A DNA stretch of 5,204 bases. Origin: Pseudomonadota bacterium (GTDB lineage Bacteria > Pseudomonadota > Alphaproteobacteria > Acetobacterales > Acetobacteraceae). The stretch's first letter is position 1, and the number at the start of each line of letters is the position of its first letter. The notes under the pieces were generated by a model. It saw nothing but the letters and a program-made list of their open reading frames with translations, did not search any database and was not told where the DNA came from. This document shows positions 1-5,204 of this stretch, piece by piece. The translations under genes were made by a program, and so were the position numbers. The DNA is taken from contig JAJZVS010000219.1 in assembly GCA_021845555.1 (NCBI GenBank), positions 1,321 to 6,524 on the forward strand, given 5' to 3'.

Positions 1-68
1 ATCAGCCGCAGGTGATTTTGCCGCTGCTGCCGCCGAGCGTCGGCACTACGCCGCAGCCGCAGCCATAG
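1..68 (+). CDS. 3' end of an upstream gene, proline-rich C-terminus (partial)
   Basis: The frame beginning at base 3 is open from the window edge to a TAG at 66-68. It encodes about 21 residues rich in Pro and Gln, ending in PQPQP. Of the 21 sense codons about 18 end in G or C, which matches the coding bias of this genome and supports a real coding frame. The stop lies 39 bases before the cytochrome b561 start, on the same strand, so the two genes could share a transcript. Too little is visible to name a product. The frame could also be chance, because GC-rich non-coding sequence often stays open over such a short distance. Confidence 0.5.
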   Translation, partial: QPQVILPLLPPSVGTTPQPQP

Positions 69-95
69 CCGTCGTTTCGGCGCGCGATGCAGGAT

Positions 96-100
96 GGAGA
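96..100 (+). promoter_or_regulatory. Ribosome-binding site deciding the cytochrome b561 start
   Basis: GGAGA sits 7 bases upstream of the ATG at 108. The in-frame ATG at 87 has no purine-rich Shine-Dalgarno sequence upstream. The start at 108 is therefore preferred, which removes seven residues from the longest possible reading frame. Confidence 0.65.
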
Positions 101-107
101 TCCGGGT

Positions 108-746
108 ATGTCGGAAAGCAGGCAGGCGTCCAAGGTGATCGTGTGGGATCCGCTGGTGCGCTTCGGGCACTGGGCGCTCGTGGCCGGGTTCGCGGTCGCC
201 TATCTCAGCGCGGAGGAGGAGTCCGGCGGGCCGGATCTTCTGCATGTCTGGGGCGGTTATGCGGTGGGCGCGATCGTGGTTCTGCGCGTGGCCTGGGGCT
301 TTGTCGGGCCGCGGCACGCGAGGTTCAGCGATTTCGCTTACGGTCCGGTCGTCGCGCTGCGCTACCTGTTCGGGCTGCTGCGCGGGCAGGCGCGGCGCTA
401 TCTGGGCCATAGCCCCGCTGGCGGGGCAATGGTGTTCCTGCTGCTGGCCTCGCTGGCCGCGACCGTCGGCACCGGCCTTGTTGCCTATGGCGACCAGGGC
501 AAGGGGCTGCTCGCGGCCGGCCCCGTGGTGACGAGCGCGTATGCCAACGGGGACGAAAACGGCGGGGCGGCAAAGCGAGGGGCGGAAGAAAAGGAGAGCG
601 CGCTCGGCGAACTGCACGGCACGCTGGCCAACATCACGCTTGGGCTGGTGATCCTGCATATCCTCGGCGTGGGGCTGGCGAGTATCGTGCATCGCGAGAA
701 CCTGGCGGCGGCGATGGTCAGCGGGCGCAAACGGGCCGAGGATTGA
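108..746 (+). CDS. Cytochrome b561 family membrane protein (cytochrome b/b6-domain, Ni/Fe-hydrogenase b-type)
   Basis: This predicted inner-membrane di-heme b-type cytochrome of 212 residues would pass electrons between the quinone pool and a periplasmic or membrane partner. Four hydrophobic segments are visible at about residues 22-34, 47-66, 105-127 and 170-192. Candidate heme ligands are His21 (RFGHW), His46 (LHVWGGY), His170 (ELHGTLAN) and His184 (ILHILG), one or two per helix as expected for this family. The GHSPAGGAM motif at 100-108 before the third helix is also typical of bacterial cytochrome b561 proteins. A hydrophilic stretch at about 145-166, rich in Gly, Glu and Lys, separates helices 3 and 4. 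The start at 108 is chosen for its Shine-Dalgarno site. The gene lies 39 bases upstream of a VIT-family metal transporter on the same strand, so they may be co-transcribed. The partner protein is unknown; hydrogenase, cytochrome c or metal-reductase roles cannot be distinguished from sequence alone. Confidence 0.88.
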   Translation: MSESRQASKVIVWDPLVRFGHWALVAGFAVAYLSAEEESGGPDLLHVWGGYAVGAIVVLRVAWGFVGPRHARFSDFAYGPVVALRYLFGLLRGQARRYLGHSPAGGAMVFLLLASLAATVGTGLVAYGDQGKGLLAAGPVVTSAYANGDENGGAAKRGAEEKESALGELHGTLANITLGLVILHILGVGLASIVHRENLAAAMVSGRKRAED

Positions 747-785
747 CGCCGCCGGCCGGCACGAAACAACGCAGGAGCCGGCAGC

Positions 786-1481
786 ATGCCCGCCACGCCG
801 CATATCGAGAAGCACTTCACCGCGTCCGAGACCGTGCGCGACGTGGTGATCGGCATGGCGGACGGTCTGACCGTGCCGTTCGCGCTGGCCGCCGGGCTGT
901 CGGCCGCGGTGTCGAACACCAGCGTGATCGTGACCGCGGGGCTCGCGGAAATCGCCGCCGGGGCGATCGCCATGGGCCTCGGCGGCTATCTGGCCGCGCG
1001 CACCGATGCCGAGCACTACGCCTCGGAGGAGGCGCGGGAGGGGCGCGAGATCGATGCGATGCGGGAGCGGGAGGTACTGGAGGTAGGGGACATCCTCGGC
1101 CGCTACGGGCTGGAGGGCGAGCCGTTGCGCCTGGTGACGCAGGCGATCACCGCCGAGCGGCAGCACTGGGTCGAGTTCATGATGCGGTTCGAACTGGGGC
1201 TGGAACGGCCGGACCCGCGGCGCGCGCCGGTCAGCGCGGCGACGATCGGGCTGTCCTATCTGGTGGGCGGGCTGATCCCGCTGGGGCCGTATATCTTCAC
1301 GCGGGATATCGGGGTGGCGCTGCGGGTCTCGGTCCTGGTGACCGGGGTGGCGCTGCTGCTGTTCGGGGGCGTGAAGGGGCAGTTCACCGGGCTGAACCGG
1401 GTGCGCTCGGCGGTGCAGACCCTCGTGGTGGGCGGGTTGGCGGCGGGGGCGGCTTATCTGCTCGCGGGGTTGTTTGGGTGA
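786..1481 (+). CDS. VIT1/CCC1 family Fe2+/Mn2+ transporter
   Basis: This is an integral membrane protein of 231 residues from the vacuolar iron transporter family, which exports Fe2+ or Mn2+ from the cytosol, usually by proton exchange. The first helix carries the family signature DGLTVPFALAAG (26-37). The second carries AEIAAGAIAMGLGGYL (54-69). A charged cytoplasmic metal-binding domain follows at about 72-145, then three more hydrophobic segments at about 150-171, 177-194 and 209-230, including GGLIPLGPY (161-169). Compared from memory with the eucalyptus VIT1 structure, the pore residues (Asp19, Asp26, Glu55, Met63) and cytoplasmic metal ligands (Glu85, Glu88, Glu96, Glu99, Met132, Met133, Glu136) all align at a constant offset of 17. 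It should therefore be an intact transporter. It is not fused to a ferritin-like domain, unlike MbfA. AGGAG lies 8 bases before the ATG. Iron versus manganese specificity cannot be settled here. Confidence 0.93.
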   Translation: MPATPHIEKHFTASETVRDVVIGMADGLTVPFALAAGLSAAVSNTSVIVTAGLAEIAAGAIAMGLGGYLAARTDAEHYASEEAREGREIDAMREREVLEVGDILGRYGLEGEPLRLVTQAITAERQHWVEFMMRFELGLERPDPRRAPVSAATIGLSYLVGGLIPLGPYIFTRDIGVALRVSVLVTGVALLLFGGVKGQFTGLNRVRSAVQTLVVGGLAAGAAYLLAGLFG

Positions 1482-1576
1482 GGGGGGGCGTTTTGCGTGA
1501 CCGGTCGTTGCGTCACTGCCCGACCGGCGCTGCTGCATCGGACCGCGGTCTAACTGGGTACAGCGTCACCGCCGGC
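1482..1576. other. Convergent intergenic spacer with dyad symmetries
   Basis: This 95-base gap lies between the ends of the VIT gene (+) and hisI (-). It begins with a run of seven G. It holds an inverted repeat at 1501-1527 and a perfect 10-base palindrome GACCGCGGTC at 1541-1550. A shorter palindrome, GACCGGTC at 1499-1506, shares the GACCG half. I see no coding sequence in it. Confidence 0.6.
1501..1527. terminator. Possible hairpin terminator between the VIT gene and hisI
   Basis: CCGGTCG (1501-1507) and CGACCGG (1521-1527) can form a perfect 7-bp stem with a 13-base loop. It would form in transcripts from either strand, which suits a spacer between convergent genes. No T-tract follows on either strand, so this is not a classical intrinsic terminator. 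An alternative stem within the same bases pairs GTGAC (1497-1501) with GTCAC (1512-1516). Confidence 0.35.
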
Positions 1577-2032
1577 TTACGTGGCGCCGCCTCCCGCCGC
1601 CCCATGTCCCGCGTGCCCCGCCCCATACAGCGCCTCCTCCGACACCTCCGGCGCCATGATCTCCACCAGCCCGCCCCCCCGCGCCGCCCGGAAGAAGCAC
1701 GACCGCCGCCCGGTGTGGCACGCCACCCCGTGCTGATCGACCAGCAGCAGCACCGCGTCCCCGTCGCAATCGATCCGCAGTTCCACCAGCCGCTGCACCT
1801 GGCCCGAGCTTTCGCCCTTCCGCCACAGCTTCCCGCGCGAGCGGCTGAAATAGCAGACCCGTCCGGTGGTCAGCGTCTCCGCCACCGCCGCGGCGTTCAT
1901 CCAGGCCAGCATCAGCACTTCGCCGCTGTCGTGCTGCTGCGCCACGGCGGGCACCAGCCCGTCGGGGCCGAATGCAATGGCCGCCAGCACGTCGGCCGGC
2001 GCCACGGGGGATGCGGTAGCGGGTTGGCTCAT
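1577..2032 (-). CDS. hisI: Phosphoribosyl-AMP cyclohydrolase HisI
   Basis: This cytosolic enzyme of 151 residues catalyses the third step of histidine biosynthesis. It hydrolyses the adenine ring of phosphoribosyl-AMP to give ProFAR. Family motifs appear in order: DSGEVLMLAWMN (35-46), TGRVCYFSRSRGKLWRKGE (56-74), SSGQ (75-78), DCDGD (88-92) and ACHTGRRSCF (104-113). Cys89, Cys105 and Cys112 have the 16- and 7-residue spacings of the catalytic zinc site of archaeal HisI, which is assembled across the dimer. Asp88, Asp90 and Asp92 match the Mg2+ site. It is the stand-alone form, without a fused HisE domain. A low-complexity Gly/Ala/His tail (about 137-151) follows the conserved core. AGGA (complement of 2041-2044) lies 8 bases before the ATG. 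The gene is divergent from zur across 47 bases and has no other his gene beside it in the window. Confidence 0.96.
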   Translation of the reverse strand: MSQPATASPVAPADVLAAIAFGPDGLVPAVAQQHDSGEVLMLAWMNAAAVAETLTTGRVCYFSRSRGKLWRKGESSGQVQRLVELRIDCDGDAVLLLVDQHGVACHTGRRSCFFRAARGGGLVEIMAPEVSEEALYGAGHAGHGAAGGGAT

Positions 2033-2079
2033 GCATGCTATCCTGCACCCCTGGCACGGCGAGCGAAAGGACGCGCCCG
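2033..2079. promoter_or_regulatory. Shared divergent regulatory region of hisI and zur
   Basis: Only 47 bases separate the divergent start codons. The signals for each gene must lie here or extend into the other gene's start. The hisI Shine-Dalgarno (complement of 2041-2044) and the zur Shine-Dalgarno (2066-2071) are both inside. An imperfect 16-base dyad at 2032-2047, with TGCA at both ends and 12 of 16 positions symmetric, covers the hisI start region and its ribosome-binding site. TATCCT at 2039-2044 is a weak -10-like match for zur, with no convincing -35. No AT-rich canonical Zur box is visible. Confidence 0.45.
2066..2071 (+). promoter_or_regulatory. Ribosome-binding site deciding the zur start
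   Basis: AAAGGA lies 8 bases upstream of the ATG at 2080. The in-frame ATG at 2035 would add 15 residues unlike the Fur family N-terminus. It would also place the start only 3 bases beyond the hisI initiation codon, so 2080 is preferred. Confidence 0.7.
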
Positions 2080-2574
2080 ATGCACGACGGCGGGTTCTCC
2101 CCCCGCACCGAACAGGCGCTGGACCGGGCGCGGGCGATCTGCGCCGCCCGCGGCGCCCGCCTGACCGAGATCCGCCGCGAGGTGCTCGGCCTCATCCTGG
2201 ACGCGCCCGCCCCCGCCGGCGCCTACGACCTGCTGGATCGGTTGCGCCGCACCCGGCACTCCGCCGCCCCGCCCACGGTTTATCGCGCGATCGAGTTCCT
2301 GGCCGAACACGGGCTGATCCACCGCCTCGCCCGCCGCGCCGCCTTCGTCGGCTGCATCGCCCACGACCCGCCGGAGGCCGGCCACGCCGCCCAGTTCCTG
2401 ATCTGCCGCGGCTGCGGCCGGGTGACCGAGCTGGAAGACCCCGAACTCGCCCACGCGCTCGCCCACGCCGCCGGCCGCGCCGGGTTCACCGTGGGCGCCG
2501 CGACCATCGAAGCCGAGGGGACCTGCGCGGACTGCGCCGCCGTCCCGCAACGGGAGGAACTGCCATGCCTGTGA
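2080..2574 (+). CDS. zur: Fur-family zinc uptake regulator Zur
   Basis: This 164-residue regulator would repress zinc-uptake and zinc-sparing genes when loaded with Zn2+. The N-terminal winged-helix domain (about 8-83) includes the recognition region PPTVYRAIEFLAEHGLIHRL (64-83). The C-terminal dimerisation domain carries two zinc sites. Comparison from memory with E. coli Zur gives the structural Cys4 site as Cys109, Cys112, Cys149 and Cys152, with the same spacing. The regulatory site matches as His81, Cys92, His102 and Glu117, with a two-residue insertion between Cys92 and His102. The His-Cys-His-Glu regulatory set and the FLICRGCGRVTE motif favour Zur over Fur, Mur or PerR. The start at 2080 follows its Shine-Dalgarno site. 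The gene is divergent from hisI and overlaps the following cupin gene by 10 bases. No znuABC genes are present in the window, so its main targets must lie elsewhere. Confidence 0.93.
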   Translation: MHDGGFSPRTEQALDRARAICAARGARLTEIRREVLGLILDAPAPAGAYDLLDRLRRTRHSAAPPTVYRAIEFLAEHGLIHRLARRAAFVGCIAHDPPEAGHAAQFLICRGCGRVTELEDPELAHALAHAAGRAGFTVGAATIEAEGTCADCAAVPQREELPCL

Positions 2575-3323
2575 TCGCCGCCGCCGCGGCCGCGCACGCC
2601 ACCCGCCGCCGCGCCGCTTCGAACGGGGTGGGGTTCTGGCACTCCACCTATCTCGGCGCGAACCGCTACCGCCCCGATCCCGGCGGACCGCCGCCGCAAG
2701 GCGCGCTCTACCCGATGGCCTTCCTGGTCGAGCAGGACGCGGATCAGACGGTCGGCGCGCATTTCCACCAGGCCGACCAGTTCCAGGTGATGGTGGCCGG
2801 GGAAGGGACGCTCGGCCGGCACGAGGTCGCGCCGGTCACCGTGCATTTCACCGGCGCCTACTCCCCCTACGGCCCGATCCGCGCCGGGGCGGACGGCGTG
2901 ACCTACTTCACGCTGCGCAACGGCTGGGACCCCGGCGCGCGCTACATGCCCGGCGCGCGCGCCGAACTGCCCCGCCCGCGCACCTATCGGGAAGCGGTGG
3001 CCCCGCCGCTCGCGCTGCCGCACGGCGCGATCCGCGCCGGGACCCCGGACGCGATCCCGGTCCTGACCGCCGAGCCGGACGGCCTCGCCGCCTGGCGCTA
3101 CCGGCTGGGCGCGGGCGCGGCACTGACCGGCCCCGATCCGGCGGCCGGCGCCGGGCAGTACTGGCTGGTGCTGGGCGGCCGGCTGGACCACGACGGTACC
3201 GCGCTGGCGCCGCTCTCGCTCCTGTTCGTCACCCCCGAAGAAGCGGGCCTCGCCGCCACCGCCGGCCCCGAGGGGCTGGACGTGCTGGCCCTGCAATTCC
3301 CCCGTCATACCGACCGAAGTTGA
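2565..3323 (+). CDS. Uncharacterised two-domain cupin-like protein, coupled to zur
   Basis: The function of this 252-residue protein is not recognised. An Ala-rich N-terminus (5-10) precedes a cupin-like domain at about 45-120. The motif GAHFHQADQFQVMVAGEG (64-81) fits cupin motif 1, with metal-ligand candidates His66 and His68. The position usually held by Glu is Gln72, and Gly79 is at the expected spacing. Motif 2 is degenerate: SPYGPI (100-105) fits its P-x-G core but is followed by Arg106 where His is expected; His94 is an alternative ligand. A second domain (about 164-246) has the strand and turn pattern of a cupin barrel (QYWLVLGGRLDHDG, 198-211) but no HxH, so a bicupin with one metal site is likely. 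GGAGG (2553-2557) lies 7 bases before the ATG, inside the end of zur. The 10-base overlap implies translational coupling, so expression should follow zur. No signal peptide is evident. Confidence 0.8.
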   Translation: MPVIAAAAAAHATRRRAASNGVGFWHSTYLGANRYRPDPGGPPPQGALYPMAFLVEQDADQTVGAHFHQADQFQVMVAGEGTLGRHEVAPVTVHFTGAYSPYGPIRAGADGVTYFTLRNGWDPGARYMPGARAELPRPRTYREAVAPPLALPHGAIRAGTPDAIPVLTAEPDGLAAWRYRLGAGAALTGPDPAAGAGQYWLVLGGRLDHDGTALAPLSLLFVTPEEAGLAATAGPEGLDVLALQFPRHTDRS

Positions 3324-3352
3324 CCCTTGAAGAATGGGTCAGCGGCGGTCGG
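3310..3352. terminator. Imperfect hairpin between the convergent cupin and aminopeptidase P genes
   Basis: CCGACCG (3310-3316) pairs with CGGTCGG (3346-3352). After a 2x2 A/G internal loop, GTTGACCC (3319-3326) pairs with GGGTCAGC (3336-3343), including one G-T pair, around a 9-base loop. The cupin stop codon (3321-3323) lies in the inner stem. The structure can form on either strand, which suits bidirectional termination. There is no T-tract, so Rho-independent activity is uncertain; an RNA 3'-end stabilising role is also possible. Confidence 0.5.
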
Positions 3353-3394
3353 CATGAGCCGCATTCGGCGCGCGGCCGCCCCACCAACCCCGCG

Positions 3395-5182
3395 TCATAG
3401 CGGCGCGCACGCCGCCGTCAGCCACGCCCGCGCCGCCGGGTCGAGACCCGGCCCGACCTCGGCCAGCACGCGCGCGTGGTAGGCGTCCAGCCAGGCGCGC
3501 TCGGCCGGCGTCAGCAGCGCCGGGTCGATCAGCCGGCGGTCGAAGGGCGCCAGGGTCAGCGTCTCGAAGCGGAGGAACTTCCGCGCCCCGTCCCCGACCG
3601 CGGCCGGCTGCACCAGCAGCAGGTTCTCCAGCCGGATGCCGTATTCGCCCGGCAGATAGAGGCCCGGCTCGTCCGACAGCACCATCCCAGCGGCGATCGG
3701 CACCGGGCGGGCGAGGCGCGAGAGGCTGACCGGCCCCTCGTGCACCGAAAGATAGCTGCCGACCCCGTGGCCGGTGCCGTGGTCGTAGTCGAGCCCCGCC
3801 TGCCACAGCGCCCGGCGCGCGAAAGCGTCCAGATGCGCCCCGCCGACGCCCTCGGGGAAGACCAGCGTGGCGATGGCGATATGGCCTTGCAGCACGCGCG
3901 TGACGTGCTGGCGGAGCCGCGCCGGCGCCGCGCCCGGCCCGGTCCAGACCGTGCGGGTCACGTCGGTGGTGCCGTCGGGGAACTGGGCGCCGGAATCGAT
4001 CAGATAGACCTCGTCGGGGCGGATCGCCCGGTCGGTTTCCGGCGTGACGCGGTAGTGAATGATCGCGCCGTGCTCCCCGGCCCCCGAGATTGCCGGGAAG
4101 CTCTCGCCGCGGAAATCCGGCAGTGCGGCGCGGAACGCCAGCAGCCGGGCGGCGGCGGCGGCCTCGGTCTGCCGCCCGGTCGGGGCCTCGACGGCCAGCC
4201 AGTGCAGGAACCGGCACAGCGCCACCGCATCCCGCGCATGGGCGGCGCGGGCGCCGGCCTGCTCCACCGCGTTCTTGCAGGCTTTCGGCAACAGGCAGGG
4301 ATCGGCCTCCCCCGCCACCTCGGCCCCCGCCGCGCGCAGGGTCTGCGCGAACCACACCGGCGCCCCGGCGGGATCGACCCGCACCTTCTTGCCCTTCAGC
4401 GCGGCGAGCGCGGGGGCGAGCGCGGCCCGATCCGCCACGCTGACCTCGTTGCCGAGCCAGGCGCGGGTAGCCGCGTCCAGCTTCGCCGCATCCATGAACA
4501 GGCTGACGCGCGCATCCGCATGCGCCAGCGCGAAGCCGAGCGCGAAGGGGGTGAACGGCACGTCCGTACCGCGGATATTCAGCAGCCAGGCGAGCGAGGC
4601 CGGATCGGTGATCACCGCCGCCGCCTGCCCGGCCGCGCGCAGCACGGCCGCAATATCGGCGCGCTTGTCGGCCGAGGCGCGGCCGGCCCAGGCCAGCGGA
4701 TGCGGCCGCGCCGGGGCGGCCGGCGGTGCGGGCCGGTCGGTCCACACCGCGTCGATCGGGTTCGCCGCCACCGCGCGCAGGGTGAGACCGGCGGCGGCAT
4801 AGCGCGCGAGGCCCTCCTCGCTGATCAGCATCGGGTCGTAGCCGATCGTCCCGCCCGCCGGCGCATGGCGCCGCAGCCAGTCGGGCGGCGGCTGCTCGGT
4901 CGCGTGCCCGCGCTCCCATAGCGCCGGATCGGTCTCGGCGGCGAGTTGCAGCACGTAGCGCCCATCGGTGAACACGGCGGCGCGATCGGCCAGCACCGCG
5001 GCCAGCCCGGCGCTGCCGGTGAAACCGGTCAGCCAGGCCAGCCGCTCCGCCGCGGCGGGGACATACTCGCCCAGGTGCTCGTCGGCGCGGGGCACGATGA
5101 AGCCGGCCAGCCCCTCGGCGGCGAGAACCCGGCGCAGGGAAGCCAGCCGGTCGGCCGGGGAGGCGGGCGGCGGATTGGTCAT
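3395..5182 (-). CDS. Aminopeptidase P family protein (Xaa-Pro aminopeptidase, M24B, long form)
   Basis: This predicted cytosolic metallopeptidase of 595 residues removes an N-terminal residue that precedes proline. It has the long layout of eukaryotic-type aminopeptidase P rather than the roughly 440-residue E. coli PepP. There are two creatinase-like N-terminal domains (about 10-135 and 145-308), a pita-bread catalytic domain (about 310-530) and a short C-terminal M24 domain (about 535-595). The dinuclear metal ligands are all visible: Asp396 (LIDSG), Asp407 (TTDVTRT), His472 (HGTGHGVG), Glu505 (SDEPGLY) and Glu519 (RLENLL). His376 (IIHYR) and His481 (VHEGP) match the catalytic histidines. 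The enzyme therefore looks active, most likely with Mn2+. The ATG at 5182 is preferred over the in-frame GTG at 5188, because AAGGA (complement of 5191-5195) is 8 bases from the ATG but only 2 from the GTG. It converges on the cupin gene, and nothing links it functionally to zur. Confidence 0.95.
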   Translation of the reverse strand: MTNPPPASPADRLASLRRVLAAEGLAGFIVPRADEHLGEYVPAAAERLAWLTGFTGSAGLAAVLADRAAVFTDGRYVLQLAAETDPALWERGHATEQPPPDWLRRHAPAGGTIGYDPMLISEEGLARYAAAGLTLRAVAANPIDAVWTDRPAPPAAPARPHPLAWAGRASADKRADIAAVLRAAGQAAAVITDPASLAWLLNIRGTDVPFTPFALGFALAHADARVSLFMDAAKLDAATRAWLGNEVSVADRAALAPALAALKGKKVRVDPAGAPVWFAQTLRAAGAEVAGEADPCLLPKACKNAVEQAGARAAHARDAVALCRFLHWLAVEAPTGRQTEAAAAARLLAFRAALPDFRGESFPAISGAGEHGAIIHYRVTPETDRAIRPDEVYLIDSGAQFPDGTTDVTRTVWTGPGAAPARLRQHVTRVLQGHIAIATLVFPEGVGGAHLDAFARRALWQAGLDYDHGTGHGVGSYLSVHEGPVSLSRLARPVPIAAGMVLSDEPGLYLPGEYGIRLENLLLVQPAAVGDGARKFLRFETLTLAPFDRRLIDPALLTPAERAWLDAYHARVLAEVGPGLDPAARAWLTAACAPL

Positions 5183-5190
5183 AGACACTG

Positions 5191-5195
5191 TCCTT
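5191..5195 (-). promoter_or_regulatory. Ribosome-binding site deciding the aminopeptidase P start
   Basis: AAGGA on the - strand lies 8 bases before the ATG ending at 5182. It is too close (2 bases) to serve the upstream in-frame GTG at 5188. The window ends 9 bases beyond it, so the promoter cannot be judged. Confidence 0.65.
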
Positions 5196-5204
5196 CATGC
5201 AAAT

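Noticed and set aside
747..785. Palindrome GCCGGCCGGC at 751-760 as a terminator between cytochrome b561 and VIT
   Set aside because: It is a short self-complementary GC run with no loop and no T-tract. Such palindromes are expected often at this GC content.
743..2164. A 473-codon open frame on the + strand covering the VIT gene and running opposite hisI
   Set aside because: It lies in another frame of two clearly recognisable genes. Its product is low-complexity Arg/Gly/Ala sequence with no family motifs, as expected for a GC-rich shadow frame.
2033..2195. A longer hisI-region frame on the - strand starting at 2195
   Set aside because: It is in a different frame from the HisI motifs and would overlap the start of zur. 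The HisI frame starting at 2032 has its own ribosome-binding site.
1866..2564. A long N-terminal extension of the cupin protein, because its frame is open from 1866
   Set aside because: The extension would run through hisI and zur and is Arg/Pro-rich. The ATG at 2565 has a strong Shine-Dalgarno site and begins the conserved protein.
2038..3308. Open frames on the - strand opposite zur and the cupin gene (2038-2550, 2280-3308)
   Set aside because: Their products are Gly/Arg/Ala-rich with no recognisable domain, while the + strand carries full Zur motifs and a coherent cupin pattern.
3476..4921. A 481-codon open frame on the + strand opposite aminopeptidase P
   Set aside because: The - strand protein has complete domains and all metal ligands. 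The antisense product is Arg/Gly/Pro-rich without motifs.
3339..5198. A 619-codon - strand frame offset from aminopeptidase P, starting at an ATG near the right edge
   Set aside because: It is out of frame with the conserved M24 sequence and encodes Arg/Gly/Ala-rich sequence without motifs. Its ATG lies upstream of the Shine-Dalgarno site that serves the ATG at 5182.
1..5204. CRISPR arrays, tRNA genes, insertion sequences or phage/defence genes
   Set aside because: I saw no regularly spaced repeats, no tRNA-like cloverleaf, no terminal inverted repeats with a transposase, and no defence-family motifs. All long stretches are accounted for by housekeeping and metal-related genes.

Overview
This is a very GC-rich, gene-dense bacterial chromosome segment with strong G/C preference at third codon positions. 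Codon use and gene types (diheme-type cytochrome b561, stand-alone hisI, Zur-type Fur regulator, long M24B aminopeptidase P) suggest an alphaproteobacterium, plausibly near the Acetobacteraceae/Rhodospirillales. The taxon is an inference, as there is no rRNA or other marker. There are no tRNA or rRNA genes, insertion sequences, CRISPR arrays or phage genes.

Layout, left to right. (1) Positions 1-68 hold the probable proline-rich end of an upstream + strand gene. (2) A + strand pair follows: a four-helix cytochrome b561-family protein (108-746), then, 39 bases later, a VIT1/CCC1-family Fe2+/Mn2+ transporter (786-1481). (3) A 95-base convergent spacer with dyad symmetries separates this pair from hisI on the - strand (1577-2032). 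(4) A 47-base divergent spacer (2033-2079) separates hisI from zur (2080-2574, + strand). The zur stop overlaps the start of an uncharacterised two-domain cupin protein (2565-3323) by 10 bases. (5) A hairpin around the cupin stop codon lies between it and a convergent - strand gene for a long aminopeptidase P (3395-5182). Its ribosome-binding site is visible at the right edge, but its promoter is mostly outside the window.

How the genes relate. Most products bind or move metals: heme iron (cytochrome b561), Fe/Mn (VIT), zinc (HisI and Zur), a probable cupin metal, and a dinuclear metal centre (aminopeptidase P). The best-supported functional unit is the zinc regulator Zur, translationally coupled to an unknown cupin and divergent from hisI, which encodes a zinc-dependent enzyme of histidine synthesis. 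All eight expected Zur zinc ligands and all three HisI zinc cysteines are present. The cytochrome b561/VIT pair could link membrane electron transfer to metal transport, but adjacency is the only evidence. I see no clearly new multi-gene system; the zur-cupin-hisI arrangement deserves the most attention.
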